Part shown: one piece after another, positions 54,725 to 63,708 of the stretch
Layout of the letters: each line of letters starts with the position of its first letter
Numbering within the stretch: position 1 is the first letter of the stretch
Origin: Marinobacterium alkalitolerans
GTDB lineage: Bacteria; Pseudomonadota; Gammaproteobacteria; Pseudomonadales; Balneatricaceae
Assembly (NCBI RefSeq): GCF_017776525.1
Contig: NZ_JACVEW010000008.1
Location: 1 to 64,000, forward strand
Length of the DNA: 64,000 nucleotides
Direction: 5' to 3'
Program-made: the position numbers and the translations under genes
The notes under the pieces: model-generated
What the model was told of the DNA's origin: nothing
Database searches by the model: none
The model's input: the letters and a program-made list of their open reading frames with translations, nothing else

Positions 54725-55420
54725 ATGTCAAAGATCCTTGCCCTGGATACGTCTACCGATGCCTGCTCTGCTGCGCTGCTGCTGGACGGAAAGGTGCTGA
54801 AACGTTTCGAAGTTGCGCCGCGTCGCCATACGCACCTGTTACTCCCTATGGTTGAAGCGCTCCTGCAGGAGTCCGGCGTGTCGCTCAAGGCACTGGACGC
54901 CATCGCATTCGGGCGTGGTCCCGGCTCCTTCGCCGGTATTCGCATTGCGACCGGTGCTGCACAGGGGCTGGCGCTGGCAGCAGACCTGCCGGTGGTACCG
55001 GTTTCAACGTTGGAGTGCATGGCAACCGAATATCTGCTCACCAGTGAACTGCCCGCGTCCCGGATTCTGACTGCGCTGGATGCGCGCATGGATGAAGTGT
55101 ACTGGTGTGCCTGGGACGTGACTGATGGCAAACTCGGCTATCGTGTGCCTGAACAGGTGAGCGCACCTTCCGAGGTTAAAGTGGAAGGGCTGGAAAAGGG
55201 GTTTGCAGCTCTGGGCAGTGGCTGGTGTTATGCCGAGAGTATGGATGCCGAGCTGGTCGCTCTGGCACAGCCACCACGTCTGGATATCTACCCCAATGCC
55301 GAGTATATGCTCAGCATTGCCGAACAGGCGCTTGCACGGGGTGAAACCCGGCGGCCTGATGACGTTGAGCCGGTCTACCTGCGCAATCAGGTGGCGTGGA
55401 AGAAAAAGGACCAGCAGTGA
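54725..55420 (+). CDS. tsaB: tRNA threonylcarbamoyladenosine synthesis protein TsaB
   Basis: The 231-aa scaffold partner of TsaD is needed for the universal t6A37 tRNA modification. The ASKHA-type N terminus LALDTSTDACSAALL and the conserved FGRGPGSFAGIRIATGAAQGLA are diagnostic. Length matches E. coli TsaB (231 aa). It is followed by uppP with a 4-bp overlap. Confidence 0.96.
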   Translation: MSKILALDTSTDACSAALLLDGKVLKRFEVAPRRHTHLLLPMVEALLQESGVSLKALDAIAFGRGPGSFAGIRIATGAAQGLALAADLPVVPVSTLECMATEYLLTSELPASRILTALDARMDEVYWCAWDVTDGKLGYRVPEQVSAPSEVKVEGLEKGFAALGSGWCYAESMDAELVALAQPPRLDIYPNAEYMLSIAEQALARGETRRPDDVEPVYLRNQVAWKKKDQQ

Positions 55421-56241
55421 GCCCCAGCGACTGGATTCACACCGTTCTGTTGGCGGTGCTTCAGGGATTGACCGAATTTCTGCCGATTTCCAGTTCGGCA
55501 CATCTGATTCTGCCATCGCAGCTCTTCGGCTGGCAGGATCAGGGACTGGCGTTCGATGTGGGCGTCCACGTGGGGACACTGGCAGCCGTGGTGTACTACT
55601 TCCGGCGTGAAGTCACCCAATTGTCCGGTGCCTGGCTGTGCAGCTGCCGCGGCAGCCGTTCGGCTGAGGGAGATCTGGCCTGGCTGGTGCTGTTTGCAAC
55701 CCTGCCGGCCATTCTGGCCGGTTTCATGCTGAACGGTCTGGTGGATCAGTTTGGCCGCTCCATTCTGGTCATTGCAGCGACGACGCTGGTTTTCGGTGTG
55801 TTGCTGGGCTGGGCCGACTCGCACCGTACAGAGCGTCTGAGTACGTCCAGCCTGGGGTTGAAAGACGCGCTGTTGATCGGCGTTGCTCAGGCAGTGGCTC
55901 TGATTCCGGGAACCTCGCGCTCAGGCGCCACCATCACGGCGGCCCTGATGCTGGGCTATGATCGTCAGACGGCCGCACGCTTTTCCTTTTTGCTCTCCAT
56001 CCCCGTCATCCTCGGGGCCGGTACCCTCAAGGGCCTTGAGCTCTACCAGGCCGGTGATGATGCCCACTGGCTTGCCATCGCGCTGGGCACGCTGGTGGCG
56101 GGGCTGAGCGCCCTGGCGTGCATTCACCTGTTTCTGAAATGGCTGGACCGGATCGGGATGCGACCGTTCGTGATCTACCGACTGGTGCTGGGCGTGCTGC
56201 TGCTGGCGGTGTACTTCATCTGGCCTGAGGGCGTGGCATGA
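55417..56241 (+). CDS. uppP: Undecaprenyl-diphosphate phosphatase (BacA type)
   Basis: This 274-aa membrane enzyme recycles the lipid carrier for peptidoglycan and other surface polymers. Catalytic motifs are QGLTEFLPISSSAHLIL and IPGTSRSGATITAAL, with several membrane helices. GTG at 55417 overlaps the tsaB stop and has AAGGA upstream. Length matches UppP (273 aa). Confidence 0.96.
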   Translation: MSPSDWIHTVLLAVLQGLTEFLPISSSAHLILPSQLFGWQDQGLAFDVGVHVGTLAAVVYYFRREVTQLSGAWLCSCRGSRSAEGDLAWLVLFATLPAILAGFMLNGLVDQFGRSILVIAATTLVFGVLLGWADSHRTERLSTSSLGLKDALLIGVAQAVALIPGTSRSGATITAALMLGYDRQTAARFSFLLSIPVILGAGTLKGLELYQAGDDAHWLAIALGTLVAGLSALACIHLFLKWLDRIGMRPFVIYRLVLGVLLLAVYFIWPEGVA

Positions 56242-57020
56242 GCCTGGCGGTAGGCTGGCAGGCTGAGGCGGATCGAGAGCGGGCCGAACAACTGGCCAAC
56301 GCGCTCGAGCTGCCGCTGCTGGAGCAACCCGATCTGGACTGCGACACCCTATGGCAGCAGGTGCTGTATGTGGCTGATGGCCGCCTGAGTCTTTGCGCAA
56401 CCGGGCGCAAGCGACCGGGCCCGATCCGGGCCGACTTTGTCAGTGGTGCCGTTGCCCACAGGCGCCAGTTTGGCGGCGGGACCGGGCAGTTGATTGCCAA
56501 GGCCTGCGGTGTTCGCAAAGGGGGCAGGCCCCGGGTGCTGGACGCAACGGCCGGGTTGGGGCGCGATGCCTTTGTACTGGCTTCGCTGGGGTGTGAGGTC
56601 AGTATGATTGAACGCTCGCCAGTGGTGCATGCGCTGCTGCAGGATGGCCTGGCGGAAGCCCGCGCGGCAGGAGGGCTGGACGATATTCTGGACCGCATGC
56701 ATCTGCTGCAGGGGGATGCGATCAGTCTGCTGTCCAGTCTGGAGGTGACGCCAGACGTAATCTACCTCGACCCCATGTACCCGCATTCGGATAAAAAAGC
56801 GCAGGTCAAAAAGGAGATGCTGGCGTTTCGTGCGCTGGTCGGGCAGGACCAGGATGATGCCCAGCTGCTGGCGGCCGCGCTGGCTGCCAACCCCTGCCGC
56901 GTCGTGGTCAAGCGCCCACGCAAGGCGGTCGCGATTGAAGGGCCTGCCCCCAGTCATGTGATCAGCGGCAAGTCCAGCCGTTACGACCTGTACACGCTGA
57001 GGGCACTGCCGAGCGCCTGA
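56238..57020 (+). CDS. rsmJ: 16S rRNA (guanine-1516-N2)-methyltransferase
   Basis: This 260-aa enzyme methylates G1516 in 16S rRNA. The SAM motif is LDATAGLGRDAFVLASLG, followed by YLDPMYPHSDKKAQVKKEM, the NPPY-like DPMYP catalytic site. ATGA overlaps the uppP stop. Length is near E. coli RsmJ (250 aa). Confidence 0.95.
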   Translation: MSLAVGWQAEADRERAEQLANALELPLLEQPDLDCDTLWQQVLYVADGRLSLCATGRKRPGPIRADFVSGAVAHRRQFGGGTGQLIAKACGVRKGGRPRVLDATAGLGRDAFVLASLGCEVSMIERSPVVHALLQDGLAEARAAGGLDDILDRMHLLQGDAISLLSSLEVTPDVIYLDPMYPHSDKKAQVKKEMLAFRALVGQDQDDAQLLAAALAANPCRVVVKRPRKAVAIEGPAPSHVISGKSSRYDLYTLRALPSA

Positions 57021-57028
57021 GCCCCTGC

Positions 57029-57235
57029 TTAATAATGGGGCGGGGGCGCGTCTGCTTCGGGCGCTGCATCCGCAGAGCCCATGTCCTTCATCTGAGTGTG
57101 CAGGATTTTGACCATGCGGGTCAGGCGCTCAATATCCATCTCCTGACGTGCCACGACTTCACTCAGCTTGTCGATGGCGTCCTCCTGAAATGCGATACGT
57201 GACTCCAGCTCGGCCAGGTTTTCGGGATTGGACAT
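57029..57235 (-). CDS. slyX: SlyX family protein
   Basis: This 68-aa protein is a short coiled coil (LAELESRIAFQEDAIDKLSE and on to about residue 48) with an acidic, Pro-rich tail ending PPPHY, the usual SlyX C terminus. No function is established. It converges on rsmJ with 8 bp between stops. Confidence 0.93.
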   Translation of the reverse strand: MSNPENLAELESRIAFQEDAIDKLSEVVARQEMDIERLTRMVKILHTQMKDMGSADAAPEADAPPPHY

Positions 57236-57328
57236 GCTGAACTCCTTGCAGTGACATGGATTGAATTGAGCCCAGGCCAGAATGTTTGGCCCTGTCAGGG
57301 CAAAGGGATTGCGCCTTGGGCTAAGCCG

Positions 57329-57357
57329 TTGAAAAAAAATGGTAGATACAGTATATC
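57329..57357 (+). promoter_or_regulatory. Sigma-70 promoter for the cold-shock membrane protein
   Basis: TTGAAA (57329-57334) and TATATC (57352-57357), 17 bases apart, match five of six consensus bases each. The start codon is 80 bp further, leaving an about 74-nt A/T-rich leader, of the kind used for cold-induced control. Confidence 0.75.
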
Positions 57358-57437
57358 TGATCGACCGGAAAGTGCGTTATCCATCATAAAACAGCGCACC
57401 CGATATCAATAATGACGTTCAATTACAGAGAAAATCA

Positions 57438-57881
57438 ATGAGTGGTAATCAGTTAATTAAAAGTGTTCTGGCCAGTGTACTGGCAGCGTTTATTATTCCG
57501 TTCCTGCTACAACGTGTTGCATCCATCGAGATCGGTTTTTCACCGGCGGTTCTGGCAACCATCGCCATTGTAGTCTTCGTGGTAACCCTTGCTGCGGCTT
57601 GGCAGCCGGCTGATGCCGCACCGGTACCGGCTGGTAATCGTGCGCCTGCCGGCGAAAGTGACGAGGATGATTCGCGCGAACTCGGCGTGGTCAAGTGGTT
57701 CAATGTGTCCAAGGGGTTTGGATTCATTACCCGCGACAACGGTGATGATGTCTTTGTTCACTTCCGTAATATCCGTGGCCGTGGTCATCGCTCGCTGAAC
57801 GAAGGGCAAAAGGTTCGTTTCAACGTGCGCGAGAGTGAAAAAGGCCTTCAGGCTGAAGACGTGTCCGTCGTTAACGGCTGA
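57438..57881 (+). CDS. Membrane-anchored cold-shock domain protein
   Basis: The 147-aa protein has two N-terminal hydrophobic segments (about 6-25 and 34-55), an acidic linker (about 58-80) and a complete C-terminal cold-shock domain (81-147). The domain has [12 protein letters not shown] with RNP1 KGFGFI (92-97) and RNP2 VFVHF (105-109). The domain should bind single-stranded RNA or DNA at the cytoplasmic face of the membrane. Free Csp proteins have about 70 aa; this layout is less common. It has a good promoter and a strong terminator of its own, so it is monocistronic. The weak GAGAAAA ribosome-binding site may fit control in the leader. Confidence 0.88.
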   Translation: MSGNQLIKSVLASVLAAFIIPFLLQRVASIEIGFSPAVLATIAIVVFVVTLAAAWQPADAAPVPAGNRAPAGESDEDDSRELGVVKWFNVSKGFGFITRDNGDDVFVHFRNIRGRGHRSLNEGQKVRFNVRESEKGLQAEDVSVVNG

Positions 57882-57890
57882 TCCCCTCCC

Positions 57891-57930
57891 GGCAGCCTGG
57901 TGAACCAGGCTGCCCCTCCTTCTGCTTTCC
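57891..57930 (+). terminator. Terminator after the cold-shock membrane protein
   Basis: GGCAGCCTGG and CCAGGCTGCC form a perfect 10-bp stem with a TGAA loop, nine bases past the stop, followed by a pyrimidine-rich tract. Confidence 0.75.
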
Positions 57931-58001
57931 TGTACTTCCCTATCAGGCTCCACCCGTCTACTCTAGTCCTCACTATCTGTTCACTGCGAAAGGAGCGCTC
58001 C

Positions 58002-58316
58002 ATGTTCGTTGTCTGTAATCGCATCATGGTTAATCAGGGGTATGAAGAGGCTTTTGCGGAGCGTTTTCGTCAGCGCGCCGGGCAGGTTGAAAAACAGCCC
58101 GGATTTGTCAGCCTTCAGGTCCTGCGACCGGCCCGCGCCAATGAGCCCTGGGTGGTGATGACGCACTGGCAGGACAAGTCCGCATTTGAAGCCTGGGTTG
58201 AGTCGGATGACTTCAAGGCGGCGCACCGCGAGCAGACCTTGCCGAAAGAGGCGTTTGGCGAGGGCGGCGGCCTGGAGATGCACGAAGTTGAAATTCAGGC
58301 GGGACAACACCTTTAA
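58002..58316 (+). CDS. Antibiotic biosynthesis monooxygenase (ABM) fold protein
   Basis: The 104-aa ferredoxin-like dimeric-barrel protein has NRIMVNQGYEEAFAERF at the start, QPGFVSLQVLRP, and WVVMTHWQDKSAFEAWVES, the usual ABM pattern shared with IsdG-type heme-degrading enzymes. Whether it acts on heme is not shown; IsdG catalytic residues cannot be confirmed by eye. AAAGGAG precedes ATG 58002. Its stop is 21 nt before the histidine kinase, so they may share a transcript. Confidence 0.85.
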   Translation: MFVVCNRIMVNQGYEEAFAERFRQRAGQVEKQPGFVSLQVLRPARANEPWVVMTHWQDKSAFEAWVESDDFKAAHREQTLPKEAFGEGGGLEMHEVEIQAGQHL

Positions 58317-58337
58317 CCAGGTTCGCAGGAGAGCGCC

Positions 58338-60419
58338 ATGTCATCACCCCCCTCGAACAAGGCGGGCCAAATCAGTACCCAGCGCTGGATGTGGCGAAAC
58401 CTGCTGCGCAGCGCACTCATTCCACTGCTGCTGGTTGAAACGGTCCTGATCGGGATCTATCTGTTTTCCAACGCCTATATCCGTGATTCCAATATTGCCG
58501 TGCTGCGGGAGCAGGCGGATGAACAGTTGGCCAACACCGCCAGACTCGAGGTGGATGTGATCGACCGTCAGTTGCAGGAGGTCGAGGGGCTCACATCGAT
58601 CTATCAGGGCGCGGTGACCCGGCTGATGCAAGCGCCGTACCCTGAACAGGACACGCTGCCGCCCGGTTATGCACGCACGGACGAAGGGGTTCTGTTCAGT
58701 ACCGAGGATGACGGCAGTGCAGCCTCTTTCTATTCTGCTCTGACCCCGCCACATGAGCAGGATCTGGGCAAGGTGGTTCAGCTTGAGCAGGCCGATCCAC
58801 TGATGCTCAGCATCATGCGCAATAACCCGCTGGTGAATGCGATCTACTTCAATACCTGGGATTCCTATAACCGCATCTACCCCTGGTTTGAAACTCAGCT
58901 ACAGTATCCGCCCCGCATGGATATTCCCGCCTACAACTTCTATTACGATGCGGATGCCCGTCACAACCCGGAACGCGGTGTCGTCTGGACCGATGTCTAT
59001 GTGGACCCGGCGGGGCAGGGCTGGATGACCTCGGCGGTTGCGCCGGTGTACAGGGGGGACTTTCTGGAAGGGGTCGTAGGGCTTGATATTACGGTCGAAA
59101 CGATCATTCAGCAGATCCTCCGGCTGGATATTCCCTGGGGCGGTTATGCGGTGCTGATGAACCGGGAAGGCACCATCATGGCGCTGCCTCAAAGAGGTGA
59201 GGAGGACTTTGGCCTCAAGGAGCTGACAGAGCACAGCTATCAGGAGGCGATTACTCAGGAAAGTTTCAAACCGGAGCGGTTCAATATCAACAAGCGCGAG
59301 GATACCCGCGAGCTTGCCGACGCGATGAAAACCGATGCTTCCGGCGGTGTCACGATCACCCTGCAGGGGCGTGACAAGCGTGTGGCCTGGCGCGAGATCG
59401 GGGCAACCGGCTGGACACTGCTGACGATTGTGGATGAAGCCGAGGTCTACAGCGAAGCCACCGCACTGGCGGAACGATTCAAACAGGTAGGCTACCTGCT
59501 GATAGCCGGGCTGGTGGTGTTCTATCTCTGCTTTTTCGCTTTCATGTGGCGCCGTTCCATTGCCATGAGCAAGGCGATCTCCACCCCTCTGCAGCGCTTG
59601 AATGCCCTGATGGCCGAGATTGGTCGTGAGCGGTACGAGCAGCCTCTGCCTCAGTTCAAACTGCTTGAGCTGCAGCAAAGCGCTCTGGAAGTGGTGCAAA
59701 TGGGTGAAGCGTTGGGTGGCGCCAACCGAGCCAAGAACCAGTTCGTTTCAAGCATCAGTCATGAACTGCGCACGCCGATGACGACCATTATCGGGTTTGC
59801 GCAGCTGCTGCAGTCATCCGAGCAGTTGTCTGCCGAGGATCGGGAGTGTCTGGATGAAATTCTGCATTCGGGCGAGCACCTGCTGCGGCTGATCAACGAT
59901 GTGCTGGAATTGGCGCAGGTTCAGGCTGAAGCGGGCCGAATACCCGGCGAGCCGGTTGATCTGCACAATGTGGTTGCCTCGGCGGTGCGAATCAGCGAGC
60001 CGGCGGCGCGCAGCAAGCAGATCAGGATCGAGTCGGGCTCCGCTGCTGAATGGCAGGGCGTACAGGTTGTGGCCGATGGCAGTCGTTTGTGTCAGGTGCT
60101 GATCAACCTGATTTCCAATGCGATCAAGTACAACGCTGAGGGGGGGCGTGTCAGTATCGGCTGGCAGCCGGTCGACGCAGGGGTTCGCATTCTGGTGACG
60201 GATACCGGCGTTGGCATCAGCCCGGGCAAACAGTCCGAGCTGTTTCAGCCGTTTAACCGCCTGGGGTATGAGACCAGCAATATTCAGGGTACCGGGATCG
60301 GTTTGACCATCAGCAAGCGGCTGGTCGAGTTGATGGGGGGCAGTATCGGCGTGGACAGTCAGGAAGGAGAGGGCAGTACCTTCTGGGTGGATCTGCCCGC
60401 CGCTGATCAGGTGCCCTGA
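58338..60419 (+). CDS. Sensor histidine kinase with periplasmic dCache-type domain
   Basis: The 693-aa membrane kinase has a first helix at about 21-43 and a periplasmic sensor (about 50-380) with a Cache-like pattern (YFNTWDSYNRIYPWFE, GVVWTDVYVDPAGQGWMTS, GVVGLDITVETI). The second helix (about 383-406) is followed by a HAMP-like linker. The dimerisation/phosphorylation box is SISHELRTP with His475, and the ATPase domain has NLISNAIKYNAEGG, DTGVGIS and GTGIGLTISKRLV. No receiver domain and no response-regulator gene are nearby, so the partner is unknown. Cache domains usually bind small organic ligands. Its 3' end overlaps hrpB by 13 bp, tail to tail. Confidence 0.92.
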   Translation: MSSPPSNKAGQISTQRWMWRNLLRSALIPLLLVETVLIGIYLFSNAYIRDSNIAVLREQADEQLANTARLEVDVIDRQLQEVEGLTSIYQGAVTRLMQAPYPEQDTLPPGYARTDEGVLFSTEDDGSAASFYSALTPPHEQDLGKVVQLEQADPLMLSIMRNNPLVNAIYFNTWDSYNRIYPWFETQLQYPPRMDIPAYNFYYDADARHNPERGVVWTDVYVDPAGQGWMTSAVAPVYRGDFLEGVVGLDITVETIIQQILRLDIPWGGYAVLMNREGTIMALPQRGEEDFGLKELTEHSYQEAITQESFKPERFNINKREDTRELADAMKTDASGGVTITLQGRDKRVAWREIGATGWTLLTIVDEAEVYSEATALAERFKQVGYLLIAGLVVFYLCFFAFMWRRSIAMSKAISTPLQRLNALMAEIGRERYEQPLPQFKLLELQQSALEVVQMGEALGGANRAKNQFVSSISHELRTPMTTIIGFAQLLQSSEQLSAEDRECLDEILHSGEHLLRLINDVLELAQVQAEAGRIPGEPVDLHNVVASAVRISEPAARSKQIRIESGSAAEWQGVQVVADGSRLCQVLINLISNAIKYNAEGGRVSIGWQPVDAGVRILVTDTGVGISPGKQSELFQPFNRLGYETSNIQGTGIGLTISKRLVELMGGSIGVDSQEGEGSTFWVDLPAADQVP

Positions 60420-62926
60420 ATACCGGCCTTCTTTTTGGTGGCAGCTGTCGCTTGAGCGCGGGTCGGGTCCTCGGGCCAGGGGTGTTTGGGGTAACGCCCC
60501 TTCATCTCTTTTCTTACCTCGGCATAGCTGCCTCGCCAGAATCCGGCCAGATCCCGGGTCACCTGCAGTGGCCGCCGGGCGGGTGACAGCAGGTGCAAGG
60601 TCAAGGGAACGCCGAACCCAAGGCGCGGCGTGTCCATACAGCCAAACATCTCCTGCAGTTTAACGGCCAGGGTGGGGGCGGGTGTGCTGTAATCCACCCG
60701 CAGCCGTGAGCCTGAAGGGACCTGAATGCGCTCGGGCGCGAGTTCGTCCAGTGCCTGCTGCTGCGACCATTCCAGCCGGGACAGCAGAATGGCGTGCAGG
60801 TCGAGCCCCTTGAGGTCCTCGCCACGGGTTACGCTGTTCAGCCAGGGTGTCAGCCAGCTTTCCAGGCTGCCCATCAAGGCCGGCTCAGCGAAGTCAGGCC
60901 AGTCTTCCGGCTCAGGCGCATACTGGCGGACAAACTGTACCCGTGCCTTGAGGCTGAGAGCCTTTTCACTCCAGTTGAATACCCTCAAACCTGCGCGGCT
61001 GACGTGCTCAATGATGGCCCGGGTGGCTTGCTCGGGGGGCAAGGTGCTCAGGGGACGGCTGGCCAGCACCAGTTGTCCCACGCGCGTGCGTGCTTCCGCC
61101 ACGAGACGGTCCTGGTCGGAATCCCATTCCACACACTCCTCACGGCTCAGGCTGTCAGCCAGCAGGCCTTCAAACAGGGCCGGATTCAGTGGGGCTGCCA
61201 GCCGGATGCGGTCGACGGCCTGGTTCTGGTGGCTTGATACGGCGGCGATGGCGAGCCAGGTCGAACGGCTGAGGCGATCGGTTGCGTGCAGCCGTACACC
61301 GCGTCCCTGGCTGAGCCGGTAGTCGGTTGTCTGGCCGTCCCGCTGTTGTGCGATACGGTCCGGGTAGGCGCAGGTAATCAGGTAGCCCGGTACGTCCGAT
61401 GGTTCAAGGGCAGCCGTGCAGGTCGGTTGCGGCAGCAGTTGCCGGTACTGTTTGGCGAGCCGGCGAATACGGCTGGCGCTGGGGCTTTTGGCCGTCTCCA
61501 GCCATTCCAGCCGCTGCAGCAGGTCGGCCTGCTCCGTCTTGAGTGGGTCACGCTCGGTCAGCAACGCGGCGATGTCAGCGGCCAGTGCCAGCTGCCCCTG
61601 CTCGGCACCACAGATCAGCATGTGCGCCAGTCGCGGGTGTACGGGCAGTTCAGCCATCTGCGCTCCACGCTCGGTCAGCCGGTGCTGCCCGGGTGCCGGG
61701 GATTCCACGGCACCCAGCAGGTGCAACAGGTCCAGCGCCTGATTGAAGGCGGCTTCGGCAGGCGCGTCCAGCCAGTCCAGCTCGTCCGGATGATTAACGC
61801 CCCATTGCAGCAGTTGCAGTGCCAGCGGGGCCAGATCCGCCTGCAGGATTTCCGGTGTGCGCTGTGCAGGCAGTTCGGCATGCTGTTGTTCAGACCAGAG
61901 CCGGTAGCAGGTGCCCGGCCCCAGACGACCGGCACGGCCCGCCCGCTGGTGGGCCGATGCCTGAGAAACGCGGGTGGTATAGAGCCGAGTCATGCCGTTG
62001 CTGGGGTCAAAGCGTGCCTGTCGGCTCTGCCCTGAATCGATAACCACTTCGACCCCCTCTATGGTCAGGCTGGTCTCGGCAATGGCGGTGGCCAGTACAA
62101 TTTTACGTTGACCCTCCGGCGCCGGGGCGATGGCGCGCTGCTGCTCGGCCAGGGCCAGATCGCCATACAGCGGGGCGATCAGCACATCATCGTTTCGGCC
62201 CAGCGCGGCTTCCAGCGCCTGATGCACACGCCGAATTTCGCCCTGACCGGGCAGAAACACCAGCAGGCTGCCGCTGTGATCATGCAAGGCCTGGAGCGTG
62301 CGTGAGACGACACGTTGCTCGACAGGTGTATCCGTTCGTGCAGGCAGGGAGTAAACAATGCTGACGGGATAGGCGCGGCCCTCGCTGCGAATCACGGGCG
62401 CCTGCGGCAGTACCTTGCCCAGTGCAAGGCCGTCCAGCGTGGCAGACATCAGCACCAGCTTGAGCGGCGGGCCTTCCCGCAACAGCTCACGTCCCTGCAG
62501 TGCCAGTGCAAGCCCCGTATCGGCTTCAAGGCTGCGCTCGTGGAATTCGTCGAACAGGATGGCTCCCACCCCTTCAAGGCCCGGATCCTCCTGCAGCATG
62601 CGGGTCAGAATCCCTTCGGTGATGACTTCAACGCGGGTGTCGGCACTGACACGGCTTTCCAGACGGATGCGGTAACCGATGCGTTTGCCAACCGGCTCGT
62701 TCAACTGCTCAGCCAGACGCTGCGCCGCGGCCTTGGCGGCCAGGCGCCGGGGCTCCAGCAACAGGATTTTCTGTTGTCCCAGCCAGGGCTGGTCCAGCAG
62801 TGCCAGAGGCACGCGCGTAGTCTTGCCGGCACCGGGAGGTGCTTCGAGAATCAGTTCGTTGTGCTGCTGCAGGGTGTGGCCGATTTCAGTCAGCAGGCTG
62901 TCTATGGGCAGGCTGGGCGTGGACAT
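60407..62926 (-). CDS. hrpB: ATP-dependent RNA helicase HrpB
   Basis: The 839-aa DEAH-family helicase has the Walker A EAPPGAGKTTRVPLALL, the DEFH box (LFDEFHERSLEAD), SATLDG and the C-terminal helicase motif TAIAETSLTIEGV with QRAGRAGRLGPG. The HrpB-specific C-terminal extension fills the second half. Its cellular role is poorly defined in most bacteria. Length is near E. coli HrpB (about 809-824 aa). Confidence 0.95.
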   Translation of the reverse strand: MSTPSLPIDSLLTEIGHTLQQHNELILEAPPGAGKTTRVPLALLDQPWLGQQKILLLEPRRLAAKAAAQRLAEQLNEPVGKRIGYRIRLESRVSADTRVEVITEGILTRMLQEDPGLEGVGAILFDEFHERSLEADTGLALALQGRELLREGPPLKLVLMSATLDGLALGKVLPQAPVIRSEGRAYPVSIVYSLPARTDTPVEQRVVSRTLQALHDHSGSLLVFLPGQGEIRRVHQALEAALGRNDDVLIAPLYGDLALAEQQRAIAPAPEGQRKIVLATAIAETSLTIEGVEVVIDSGQSRQARFDPSNGMTRLYTTRVSQASAHQRAGRAGRLGPGTCYRLWSEQQHAELPAQRTPEILQADLAPLALQLLQWGVNHPDELDWLDAPAEAAFNQALDLLHLLGAVESPAPGQHRLTERGAQMAELPVHPRLAHMLICGAEQGQLALAADIAALLTERDPLKTEQADLLQRLEWLETAKSPSASRIRRLAKQYRQLLPQPTCTAALEPSDVPGYLITCAYPDRIAQQRDGQTTDYRLSQGRGVRLHATDRLSRSTWLAIAAVSSHQNQAVDRIRLAAPLNPALFEGLLADSLSREECVEWDSDQDRLVAEARTRVGQLVLASRPLSTLPPEQATRAIIEHVSRAGLRVFNWSEKALSLKARVQFVRQYAPEPEDWPDFAEPALMGSLESWLTPWLNSVTRGEDLKGLDLHAILLSRLEWSQQQALDELAPERIQVPSGSRLRVDYSTPAPTLAVKLQEMFGCMDTPRLGFGVPLTLHLLSPARRPLQVTRDLAGFWRGSYAEVRKEMKGRYPKHPWPEDPTRAQATAATKKKAGIQGT

Positions 62927-63104
62927 GGATGAATCAGTTGGCTAAAGGGGATCACTCTACCAGAAATCACGTGGTTTGAGAGCGATGTATCAGTTCGCTA
63001 TTACACGTGCTTGCTGTATCATCCTTGATGGAGCCCACAGCAGGCACCAGGTTCTGAAAACAGGCCAGGCAGCCGTTGAACAAGAGAGTGAGAACACAGC
63101 GTCT

Positions 63105-63683
63105 ATGCTGCTGATGATTGACAATTACGACAGTTTTACCTGGAACGTGGTGCGTTACTTTGAAGAGTTGAGCGTTCAGGTCAGGGTATACCGCAATAAC
63201 GAAGTGTCGCTCGAGCAGATTGAGGCGCTGGCACCCAGTCATCTGGTGATTTCCCCGGGGCCCTGTACACCGGCTGAGGCCGGTATTTCGGTGCCGGCAA
63301 TCCAGTATTTTGCGGGCAAGCTGCCGATCCTGGGCGTCTGTCTGGGGCATCAAAGCATCGGTCAGGCCTTTGGTGCCGAGGTGGTCCGCGCGCGGCAGGT
63401 GATGCATGGCAAAACCTCAGCAGTCCATCACACTGGCACAGGCCTGTTTACAGGGCTTGAGCAGCCACTTGAAGTGACACGCTATCACTCTCTGGTACTG
63501 CGGCGTGACAGTTTGCCGGGCTGTCTGGAAGAGGTCGCCTGGACCGAGCGTGAGGCAGGTATGCGCGATGAAGTGATGGCGATACAACATCGTGAGCTGG
63601 CGATATATGGCGTTCAGTTTCATCCCGAATCGGTTCTGACCCGTCAGGGGCATGCGCTGCTGGAGAATTTCCTGCAGCAGTGA
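63105..63683 (+). CDS. trpG: Anthranilate synthase glutamine amidotransferase subunit
   Basis: This 192-aa class I amidotransferase supplies ammonia for anthranilate synthase (TrpE), or for aminodeoxychorismate synthase as PabA. The catalytic triad Cys79 ([10 protein letters not shown]) with His and Glu in FHPESVLT is intact, and the family start [14 protein letters not shown] sets the start at 63105. trpD follows, so the tryptophan role is favoured. trpE is not adjacent upstream, as in Pseudomonas. The 178-bp leader before it holds a frame without Trp codons, so a trp attenuator is not supported. Confidence 0.93.
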   Translation: MLLMIDNYDSFTWNVVRYFEELSVQVRVYRNNEVSLEQIEALAPSHLVISPGPCTPAEAGISVPAIQYFAGKLPILGVCLGHQSIGQAFGAEVVRARQVMHGKTSAVHHTGTGLFTGLEQPLEVTRYHSLVLRRDSLPGCLEEVAWTEREAGMRDEVMAIQHRELAIYGVQFHPESVLTRQGHALLENFLQQ

Positions 63684-63708
63684 TCAGAGTGTTAGGAGGC
63701 AAGGATTC

